Of a stretch of 5,817 nucleotides of DNA, positions 1 through 4,705 are shown one piece after another. A model generated the notes under the pieces. The model did no database searches. It saw nothing but the letters and a program-made list of their open reading frames with translations, and was not told where the DNA came from. The position numbers and the translations under genes are program-made. Each line of letters opens with the position of its first letter. Positions within the stretch are counted from its first letter, which is position 1. The DNA comes from DATDOY01 sp035293045 (GTDB lineage Bacteria; Actinomycetota; Acidimicrobiia; IMCC26256; JACPCJ01): the NCBI GenBank assembly GCA_035293045.1, contig DATDOY010000119.1, positions 1 to 5,817 of the forward strand, read 5' to 3'.

Positions 1-67
1 TGGCCTCGCGCTGCGACACCTCGAGTCCTCGCCTCGCCTGGCGCAACAGGACGCTGCTCGTGCCCAC
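1..67 (-). CDS. XRE-family (HTH_3) transcriptional regulator, N-terminal 22 codons only
   Basis: Only the start of this gene lies in the window; it runs off the left edge. Reading the minus strand from GTG at 67 gives MGTSSVLLRQARRGLEVSQR followed by EA. The pattern LLRQARR-x-L-x-VSQRE-A matches the first two helices of XRE/HTH_3 repressors, where the usual form is 'lLReaRrraGLSQreLA'. The GTG is chosen because a purine-rich Shine-Dalgarno (AAGGGAG, plus positions 73-79 read in reverse) lies 5 bases upstream. The upstream region also carries a -10-like TAGAAT (112-107 on the minus strand) and a perfect palindrome at 88-107, so autorepression is likely. The family call is from a short stretch, and what follows the HTH (for example a toxin partner or metallopeptidase domain) cannot be seen. 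Confidence 0.6.
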   Translation of the reverse strand, partial: MGTSSVLLRQARRGLEVSQREA

Positions 68-87
68 GCCGGCTCCCTTCTCCCTTC

Positions 88-107
88 TGATAGGACTTTT
101 CCTATCA
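88..107 (-). promoter_or_regulatory. Palindromic operator (8-bp arms, 4-base loop) in front of the XRE gene
   Basis: Perfect inverted repeat TGATAGGA - CTTT - TCCTATCA. On the minus strand it lies directly downstream of a -10-like TAGAAT (112-107), covering the expected transcription start, and upstream of the Shine-Dalgarno and GTG of the XRE gene. A TTGACG 15 bases before the -10 is a possible -35, although that spacer is short. Size and symmetry fit a dimeric HTH repressor site, so negative autoregulation is the simplest reading. Symmetry and position are seen; the binding protein is inferred. Confidence 0.6.
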
Positions 108-168
108 TTCTACAGCCTGTTCCTGGCCGTCAATGCGAACGTCAGTGCGGTGACGTGCGCAACCAGGG

Positions 169-197
169 TTGCGCTGAGGCGCGAGTGTCCGTACAAT
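169..197 (+). promoter_or_regulatory. Sigma70-type promoter of the toxin-antitoxin operon
   Basis: TTGCGC (169-174) and TACAAT (192-197) are separated by exactly 17 bases, with the -10 one base from TATAAT. Transcription would begin around 204-206, leaving a leader of about 25 bases that contains the strong Shine-Dalgarno AAGGAGG (215-221), 7 bases before the TTG start at 229. Confidence 0.6.
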
Positions 198-206
198 TGC
201 CGTACA
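189..206 (+). repeat. Tandem 7-bp direct repeat CCGTACA, 11-bp period, probable RHH operator
   Basis: CCGTACA occurs at 189-195 and again at 200-206, one DNA helical turn apart, covering the -10 box and the predicted transcription start of the operon. Ribbon-helix-helix antitoxins commonly bind tandem short repeats spaced about one turn apart over their own promoter. This is therefore the likely site through which the downstream antitoxin, alone or with its toxin, represses the operon. The repeat is visible; the binding is inferred. Confidence 0.5.
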
Positions 207-228
207 TCCAGCCGAAGGAGGCAGCGTC

Positions 229-501
229 TTGCCTAAGACTGAGCGGCTCGAGTTCAGGGTGAGCGAGGACGAGGACCACCTCATCCGGCGCGCCTCGGAG
301 GTTGCCGGCGCCGACTCGGTCTCCGCGTTCATCGTGGCCGCCGTGGTGGAGCGGGCCCAGCAGGTGATTACAGATGCGGCGACCACCGTCGTCCCCGCCG
401 ACTTCTTCGACCAGATCCTGGCGTCCCTCGACGAGGTGCCCCAGCCGAATGCGGCGTTGCTCCGGTTGGCCGGAGGGCGCCGGCACGTGAAGCACGCGTA
501 A
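229..501 (+). CDS. DUF1778/TacA-type ribbon-helix-helix antitoxin
   Basis: A 90-residue protein of typical length for TacA-type antitoxins, which bind DNA as dimers and mask a GNAT toxin. Residues 5-11 (ERLEFRV) form the RHH beta strand, about 13-26 and 30-46 the two helices. Residues 56-80 (PADFFDQILASLDEVPQPNAA...) match the C-terminal toxin-neutralising segment of the family, with a Phe pair, a 'LDEVPQPN' turn and a hydrophobic end. The TTG start is chosen because AAGGAGG lies 7 bases upstream and the RHH strand begins at residue 5. The GNAT gene begins 13 bases after the stop, the standard antitoxin-first order. A promoter and direct repeat upstream suggest autoregulation by conditional cooperativity, as known for such modules. 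The family assignment is firm; the specific toxin target is not visible. Confidence 0.88.
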   Translation: MPKTERLEFRVSEDEDHLIRRASEVAGADSVSAFIVAAVVERAQQVITDAATTVVPADFFDQILASLDEVPQPNAALLRLAGGRRHVKHA

Positions 502-514
502 CGCCGGCTCGCGG

Positions 515-1021
515 ATGGAGTTCGTCTGCGAGCGCTTGGACCGCGCGCACGACCTTTCGCCGTTCGACTCGGGGATGCCCGAACTTGACGAGTGGCTGCG
601 CACGAGCGCCGCCCACGCGGACCGGATCCGGTCCGCACGAACCTTCGTCTGGCACGACGGCGGAATGGTCGCGTGCGCCTACTTCTCGTTGTCGGGGCAC
701 CTGCTCGCCAAGGGCGAACTACCACCGGGCGTTCGGCGCGGGAGTCCCGACGTCGTGCCGGCGATCCTCCTCGCGCGCCTGGCGCTCGACCAGCGACGGC
801 ACGGACGCGGCCTCGGCGGCGAGTTGCTGTTGAGCGCGTTCGCGCGCGCGTATCAGGCCGACCAGAACGCTGCCGCCCGTTTTCTCGTGGTCGACGCGAT
901 CGATAGCAACGCCGGGGGGTTCTACGAGCACTACGGGTTCGTGCCGATCCCAGGAGTGTCACGCTTGGTACTGAAGATGAGCGTCGTCGAGGCGGTCCTG
1001 GCGCGCGCCAGCGCGCAGTAG
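515..1021 (+). CDS. GNAT-family acetyltransferase toxin (TacT/AtaT-like)
   Basis: A 168-residue single-domain GNAT protein. Known relatives (TacT, AtaT, ItaT) acetylate the amino group of the amino acid on charged tRNAs and so block translation. Visible family marks are FDSGMPELDEWL at 17-28 (the usual 'FdcGn.eLdeWL'), LLARLALDQ at 85-93, and the acetyl-CoA pyrophosphate loop RRHGRGLG at 94-101. VVDAID follows at 125-130, and FYEHYGF at 136-142 contains the tyrosine expected to be the general acid. ATG 515 has no clear Shine-Dalgarno, so translation is probably coupled to the antitoxin 13 bases upstream. This keeps toxin synthesis dependent on, and lower than, the antitoxin. The full length and intact motifs suggest an active toxin. 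Which tRNA it modifies cannot be read from the sequence. Confidence 0.88.
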   Translation: MEFVCERLDRAHDLSPFDSGMPELDEWLRTSAAHADRIRSARTFVWHDGGMVACAYFSLSGHLLAKGELPPGVRRGSPDVVPAILLARLALDQRRHGRGLGGELLLSAFARAYQADQNAAARFLVVDAIDSNAGGFYEHYGFVPIPGVSRLVLKMSVVEAVLARASAQ

Positions 1022-1299
1022 TCCCCCGCGGCGACATGCGCGGGGCGGATCGGCCCGTCGGCCTGCGCACTGCTTCTAGCCTGCGTGGGTGGTGAGCGCA
1101 CAGGAGTGGGTGGAGCGCGTGCTCGCCGTCCGGCGATACGCGCGGGGCCGTGAGCGGGCGGCGCACACGCCTCATCACGCCAACTGAGACGGCAGCGAAG
1201 TCTCTCGGGGACCGGCGTGGGCGGTCGCGTAAGACGGCTCGGTGTCGCGCCCCATCTCGAGGGCGAGTTGTCATACCACCCCTCTAGGGTCATCAACAG
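1022..1299. other. Gene-free spacer between the toxin-antitoxin pair and the EEP operon
   Basis: 278 bases in which I see no convincing coding region; the open frames are Arg/Pro-rich shadow translations. It holds a GC hairpin right after the toxin stop (separate entry). Just before the next gene there is TAGGGT (1285-1290), which fits the loose TAnnnT -10 of high-GC bacteria and ends 9 bases before ATG 1300. A TTGTCA at 1268 is only 11 bases from it, too close for a standard -35. The operon promoter is therefore plausible here but not proven. Confidence 0.5.
1024..1045 (+). terminator. GC-rich hairpin after the toxin gene
   Basis: CCCCGCG (1024-1030) and CGCGGGG (1039-1045) form a 7-bp all-GC stem with an 8-base loop, starting 3 bases after the toxin stop codon. 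No T-tract follows, so it is a weak or factor-assisted terminator at best, as is common in high-GC bacteria. Confidence 0.4.
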
Positions 1300-2151
1300 A
1301 TGCCCGAGACGATTCGTGTCCTCACCTGGAACATCAACTGCTTCACCCCGGAGCGTTCAGCCCACAAGGGCGCCCTGCTGCGCGACCTCGACTGGGATGT
1401 GGCCCTCCTCCAGGAGGTCAGTCGATCGGCGATCGGGGTCATCGCCGACGAGATCGGTGACTGCTCCTACATCGACGGCCTCCGGCTCGTCGAAAAGCCG
1501 AGCACCGGCCGGGCGCACGGATGCGCGGTCATCACTCGGTACGACCGGGTCCTTTCGGGTCCCGCGTTCCTCATTCCGCGCGCAGGGGGCGGGCCGCCTG
1601 AGCGTTCGTTTGCAGAGCGCGCCGTCGGAGCCGAGATGGCGGTCGGCGATCGCTCGTTCACGGCGTGTTCGTGGCACGCCGCGCACGCGCAGGGCAAGCC
1701 CGAGAACCTGATCCGCAAGATGCGGGGGTATGCCGCGCTGTCGAAGTTCGCCGCCAAGACCCGGCCCTTGATCATCGGCATGGACGGCAACGTGCGCGAC
1801 GACTCCACCGAGCTTCGCGTGCCCGATCCGAAGAGCAATCGTCCCGATGAACATGCGTTCCACGGCGTCGACCCGGCGCACGGCATGGTCGACGCCTTCC
1901 GTTCGTTCCTCGACGCCCACCCCGACGAGCGCAGGCGCGTCAACGCCATGCGCCAGGGCGACGACACCCCCCTCGCGCTGACGCACATCACCAAGGGCGG
2001 CAACCGGCCGCGCTACCGGCGGATGGACCGCATCTACATCTCCCCCGAGTTCACGTGCACGGAGATCCGCCACGAGTTCGCCGACGCGGTGATGGCCGGC
2101 AGCGACCATGCGTACGTGCTCGCCACGCTCGAGTTCGCTGGAACGCGATGA
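1300..2151 (+). CDS. Endonuclease/exonuclease/phosphatase (EEP) superfamily protein 1
   Basis: A 283-residue cytoplasmic protein with no signal peptide. EEP enzymes use one or two divalent metals to hydrolyse phosphodiester or phosphomonoester bonds. Signature residues appear in order: N11 in LTWNIN, E39 in LLQE, H126 in the SWH segment, D162 and N164 in GMDGN (a variant of the usual G-D-x-N), D243 in RMDRIYISP, and D269-H270 in the final GSDHAYV. The core is therefore complete and probably active. It is the first gene of a five-gene operon; its stop overlaps the next start as ATGA. ATG 1300 is chosen because the first EEP strand starts at residue 5; AGGG at 1286-1289 is a possible Shine-Dalgarno. 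It lacks the Cys/His cluster of the two later EEP proteins and looks more distant from them. The substrate (DNA, RNA, nucleotide, lipid or sugar phosphate) cannot be told from motifs. Confidence 0.85.
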   Translation: MPETIRVLTWNINCFTPERSAHKGALLRDLDWDVALLQEVSRSAIGVIADEIGDCSYIDGLRLVEKPSTGRAHGCAVITRYDRVLSGPAFLIPRAGGGPPERSFAERAVGAEMAVGDRSFTACSWHAAHAQGKPENLIRKMRGYAALSKFAAKTRPLIIGMDGNVRDDSTELRVPDPKSNRPDEHAFHGVDPAHGMVDAFRSFLDAHPDERRRVNAMRQGDDTPLALTHITKGGNRPRYRRMDRIYISPEFTCTEIRHEFADAVMAGSDHAYVLATLEFAGTR

Positions 2152-2357
2152 GCGTGGGATGCCTCGCGGGGTTCGGAGCGCTGGCGGGTGTGGGGGCGGG
2201 TGTGCTGCTCTTGATCGTGGCGTTCACGCTCTCACCGCTCACGGCCGCCGTGGCGCTGGCGGGGGCGTTAGGCCTCGGGGTGGTGGGCGTCCGGCGGCTG
2301 CTGCGCCGGTGGGACGCCGAGCCGCCGTCACCGCATGAAGGAGCATCCAACCGATGA
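2148..2357 (+). CDS. Small two-helix membrane protein, unknown function
   Basis: A 69-residue protein not matching a family I can name. Residues about 4-28 (CLAGFGALAGVGAGVLLLIV and onward) and 31-48 form two hydrophobic stretches separated by a short SPL turn, so a helical hairpin in the membrane is expected. The basic segment RRLLRR (49-54), by the positive-inside rule, places the hydrophilic tail (about 55-69) in the cytoplasm. The start overlaps the preceding EEP gene (ATGA) and the stop overlaps the following gene (ATGA). These overlaps are the main evidence that such a short, low-complexity frame is real. In context it could anchor or sense for the operon's soluble enzymes at the membrane, but that is inference. 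Gly/Ala-rich hydrophobic frames can also arise by chance in high-GC DNA. Confidence 0.6.
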   Translation: MSVGCLAGFGALAGVGAGVLLLIVAFTLSPLTAAVALAGALGLGVVGVRRLLRRWDAEPPSPHEGASNR

Positions 2358-2647
2358 CCAAGCCGGCGAACATCGTGTGCCCCCTGTGCTTGGACGATGA
2401 GTTGCAGTTCGAGGCGCTGGGACCCGGCGGGTGGACGGTCCAGTGCCCCCCACATCGCGACCACCCCGCCGGTGGCGTCTATCGCCGGCAGACCACGCTC
2501 ATCGACGACGCCGGCCTCGAGGAGGCCGCGGGGATCACCGAGGACCTCGGTCTCTACGACGACCTGCCGCGGTGTCTGGTCGTCGGCGAGCCGTGGAAGC
2601 AGAGCCTCGACGGCTGTTCCCTGCTCGTGCGGATCGGAGCCTCCTGA
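2354..2647 (+). CDS. Small Cys/His (zinc-ribbon-like) protein, unknown function
   Basis: A 97-residue acidic protein. C9-P-L-C12 and C31-P-P-H34 (with H37 nearby) give a C-x2-C-x18-C-x2-H arrangement that would bind one zinc ion. The intervening GPGGWTVQCP resembles the beta hairpin of a zinc ribbon. The rest (about 40-97) has an acidic helix-like stretch LEEAAGITEDLGLYDDLP and a C-terminal WKQSLDGCSLLVRI strand, with no motif I recognise. AAGGAG (2338-2343) lies 10 bases before ATG, a good Shine-Dalgarno inside the preceding gene. The start overlaps the upstream gene by 4 bases and the stop overlaps the next EEP start by one base (TGATG), so it belongs to the operon. It may be an adaptor that recognises nucleic acid or protein for the EEP enzymes; this is inference. 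Zinc binding is likely but not certain. Confidence 0.75.
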   Translation: MTKPANIVCPLCLDDELQFEALGPGGWTVQCPPHRDHPAGGVYRRQTTLIDDAGLEEAAGITEDLGLYDDLPRCLVVGEPWKQSLDGCSLLVRIGAS

Positions 2648-3486
2648 TGCGTCTGATCACGTGGAACCTGAACCGTGCGACATGGCAGCAGCGCGGTCAT
2701 TGCAAGTCCGCCGACGAACATCAGCGGCGGGCATGGGAAGAACTCGGGGCCCTTGGCGTTGACGTGGCCTTCCTCCAGGAAGCCATGCCGCCGCCGCTCG
2801 AACTCAGTCGTCCTCCCCTGGCAACGCTCCCCGCTGGCGTGGAACGCGAGGACTGGCGGAGCCTCCCGGGGCCGAGTCGCTGGTGGTGCTCCGCCCTAGC
2901 TACTTGGACCCGGGATCTTGCGCCGTTCCCAACCGAGGCCGATGCTCTTGAGCCTCTCGACGAGACCCACAAGGGGGCCTACCGGCTCGGCCAAGTGCCC
3001 TTCGGTGACGGGCGGTTGATCGTCGCCTCGATCTATGCGCTGTGGGACTACGCGGGATTGCGGAAGGGCGAAAAGCCGCGCTATTCCGAGACCTCGCTCC
3101 ACCGCACGCTCTCCGACCTCACGCCGATCATCGACGTGCACCGCACCGCGTTCTCGGTGGTCGTCGCCGGAGACTTCAACGCCAGCACGCAGTTCGGCCG
3201 TCCCGATCGAGAGCCGTACGGATTGATCCATGCCCGCCTGCGGAGCCTCGGTCTCGTGAATGTCACCGTGTCCACGAGCGACGACCGGCTCGAGAACTGC
3301 ATCTGTGCCGACGATCCGTGCGAACACGTCCGCAGCCTCGAAGGCCCGACGCCGTACCAGGACGACTACATCTACGCCTCTCCGGACATCGCAGAGCGCA
3401 CGACGCGCGTGACGGTGGAACGTTCGCCGGGCATCGAGGCCGTGAGCGACCACTTCCCCCTCGTAGTGGAGGTCGAACCGACGTGA
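2647..3486 (+). CDS. EEP superfamily protein 2, with C-x-C-x4-C-x-H insert
   Basis: A 279-residue EEP protein. Core residues: N7 in ITWNLN, E45 in FLQEA, Y130 in ASIYAL, D176 and N178 in VAGDFNAS, D239/D240 in QDDYIYASP, and D268-H269 in VSDHFPLVVEV. All catalytic positions are filled, so hydrolase activity on a phosphoester is expected. Between the G-D-F-N strand and the DDYIYAS segment sits a compact cluster C218-I-C220 ... C225-E-H227, suited to a structural zinc or substrate clamp. ATG 2647 overlaps the upstream stop by one base; GGAG (2636-2639) is 7 bases upstream. An in-frame ATG at 2431 is open but would only add an out-of-frame reading of the upstream gene, and this start puts the first EEP strand at residue 2, as in the next gene. 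It is clearly paralogous to the gene that follows. The substrate is unknown. Confidence 0.87.
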   Translation: MRLITWNLNRATWQQRGHCKSADEHQRRAWEELGALGVDVAFLQEAMPPPLELSRPPLATLPAGVEREDWRSLPGPSRWWCSALATWTRDLAPFPTEADALEPLDETHKGAYRLGQVPFGDGRLIVASIYALWDYAGLRKGEKPRYSETSLHRTLSDLTPIIDVHRTAFSVVVAGDFNASTQFGRPDREPYGLIHARLRSLGLVNVTVSTSDDRLENCICADDPCEHVRSLEGPTPYQDDYIYASPDIAERTTRVTVERSPGIEAVSDHFPLVVEVEPT

Positions 3487-3520
3487 CCGACTCGATACGC
3501 CCGATGGGCCGTGCACGACG

Positions 3521-4351
3521 ATGAGGGTCGTGACGTGGAACATGTCGCACTGGTCGGCCAGGGGCCATGCCGACAGGGCATGGGCGTATCTGGCCGATCT
3601 CGACCCAGACATCACCCTCCTGCAAGAAGCGCAGCCGCTCGCAACCCAGGCCTCTCGCTGGACCTTCGTACCCGAACCCCCGTGGGAAATCGATACGGGG
3701 CGGAAGTGGGGCTCTGGCGTCGCCACCCGCGCATGGGCGATGGAACCCATCGACCATGCCGTCACGCCGTTTGGCGCGCACGAGTTCGTGGTGGTGGCGG
3801 ACGGCTACTACCGCGGCGCCCTGGCGGTCGCAGGCGTCGACGTATCGGGGTTCGGAAACGTCGTCGCGATCAGCGTCTATGCCCTGATGAAGCCGATCTT
3901 CGCCCAGACCACGCTGCTCAGGATGATCGCCGATCTCATTCCCCTCTTCGACGCCTCCGCGCACCAGCACTACCTGTTGGGCGGCGATCTCAACATCCAC
4001 ACGCAGACGACGGCCAGATCCGACCGGGCTCGGTACGCCGCCATCCTTCACGCAGTCGAGTCACTCGGCCTCGTCAACTGTTTCAAGACGGCCGTGGGGA
4101 AGCGTTCCCCGCTCGTCGGGTGCACGTGCAACGAGGAGACCTGCTATCACGCCCGCACGCACCTGCATGCGAGACAGGTTGGCAAGGCGACAGAGGCCGT
4201 CGGCGGCCACAACGATTACCTCTTCGCAAGTCCGGCGCTCGCGGAACGGCTCACGAGCCTGCGCGTCATGGGCGACCCAGACGAAGACCCTGACGTGTGG
4301 CAGTTCAGCGACCACTGCCCCGTGGTGGCGGAATTCGACGTCGCCGATTGA
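3521..4351 (+). CDS. EEP superfamily protein 3, paralogue of protein 2 with the same Cys/His insert
   Basis: A 276-residue EEP protein. Core residues: N7 in VTWNMS, E36 in LLQEA, Y120 in ISVYAL, D156 and N158 in GGDLNIH, D232 in HNDYLFASP, and D264-H265 in FSDHCPVVAEF. It shares order, spacing and local sequence with the preceding EEP gene, for example S-x-x-ATR/T around 65-70, the SVYAL strand, and the TTLLRMIADLIPLFD helix before the G-D-x-N strand. The cluster C201-T-C203-x4-C208-Y-H210 has exactly the spacing seen in protein 2. The start lies 34 bases after the previous stop with no good Shine-Dalgarno; ATG 3521 is kept because it aligns with the N-terminus of protein 2 (MRVVTWN against MRLITWN). 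It is the last gene of the operon, followed by a GC hairpin. An ancient tandem duplication followed by strong divergence is the likely origin; substrates may differ. Confidence 0.87.
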   Translation: MRVVTWNMSHWSARGHADRAWAYLADLDPDITLLQEAQPLATQASRWTFVPEPPWEIDTGRKWGSGVATRAWAMEPIDHAVTPFGAHEFVVVADGYYRGALAVAGVDVSGFGNVVAISVYALMKPIFAQTTLLRMIADLIPLFDASAHQHYLLGGDLNIHTQTTARSDRARYAAILHAVESLGLVNCFKTAVGKRSPLVGCTCNEETCYHARTHLHARQVGKATEAVGGHNDYLFASPALAERLTSLRVMGDPDEDPDVWQFSDHCPVVAEFDVAD

Positions 4352-4374
4352 TCGTCGCACACGCGAGGTTGCAG

Positions 4375-4405
4375 CCGGACGGCCCGGGATCGGTGGCCCG
4401 TCCGG
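4375..4405. terminator. Hairpin between convergent genes
   Basis: CCGGACGG (4375-4382) pairs perfectly with CCGTCCGG (4398-4405), and the stem can be extended by CC/GG with a one-base bulge. It lies between the stop of EEP protein 3 (4351) and the stop of the minus-strand remnant (4407), so it could end transcription from both sides. Neither strand has a real T-tract, which limits confidence. Confidence 0.55.
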
Positions 4406-4406
4406 G

Positions 4407-4673
4407 CTAGTTCCTACTCCGGGCCCTCGTGGACTCTCGTGACCAGATGGCGTGGTCAAGCGTCGTTGCGTCAACGCCGAGGCGCTTGGCCACCTCCGTG
4501 ACCAGTCGCTCAGCCTCCGCCTGCGACACGTTCCGAGAAAGCGCCGACCTCACGAATCGCATCACCATCGTGTCCGCCTTCACACCGGGTACATGGAGCA
4601 ACACGAGGAAGTAACGGAACTGAGCCAGACCGATGCCGCAATTCGTGAAGAGCGCCGCTCGTCGACCGCCGAG
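4407..4673 (-). pseudogene. 5'-truncated remnant of a helix-hairpin-helix DNA-binding protein
   Basis: An 88-codon open stretch with no proper start. On the minus strand a TGA at 4676-4674 is followed by sense codons reading ...GIGLAQFRYFLVLLHVPGVK..., then ADTMVMRFVRSAL, ...VSQAEAERLVTEVAKRLGV... and LDHAIWSRES to TAG at 4409. LLHVPGVKADTMVMRFV looks like a helix-hairpin-helix (h-x-PGV-x-x-D-T-x-h-x-RF), and the end resembles the C-terminal part of HhH-GPD-like proteins ('LDHAIW' before the C-terminus). The nearest standard start, GTG at 4604, would fall inside the conserved helix before the hairpin. The family-like sequence also extends upstream of it with no ATG/GTG/TTG before the stop. 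The N-terminal part is missing and the nuclease gene begins about 30 bases further on the other strand. A short functional protein from GTG 4604 (65 residues) cannot be excluded. Confidence 0.6.
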
Positions 4674-4705
4674 TCACTGTCACACCCACGTGCGACGCTC
4701 ATGGC

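Noticed and set aside
105..1274. Long minus-strand open frame of 389 codons across the toxin-antitoxin region
   Set aside because: Its translation is dominated by Arg, Pro, Ser and Thr with no recognisable domain, and it lies antisense to two well-supported genes. It is a high-GC shadow frame.
1268..1290. TTGTCA and TAGGGT as a full promoter for the EEP operon
   Set aside because: The two boxes are only 11 bases apart, so they cannot be a standard pair. Only the -10-like element is mentioned, as a possibility.
931..1296. Minus-strand frame of 121 codons covering the 1022-1299 spacer
   Set aside because: Arg/Pro/Ala-rich low-information translation, no Shine-Dalgarno or domain, and it runs into the toxin gene in antisense. 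Not supported as a gene.
1357..2109. Minus-strand frame of 250 codons opposite EEP gene 1
   Set aside because: It lies wholly antisense to a gene with all EEP motifs, and its Val/Gly/Arg-rich content is that of a mirror frame.
2431..2646. Upstream in-frame start extending EEP protein 2 by 72 residues
   Set aside because: The extension is an out-of-frame reading of the Cys/His protein gene, Arg/Pro-rich. The EEP fold begins right at ATG 2647, which has its own Shine-Dalgarno and matches the start of protein 3.
2896..3765. Minus-strand frame of 289 codons opposite EEP genes 2 and 3
   Set aside because: It is antisense to two genes with complete catalytic motifs and has no motif of its own.
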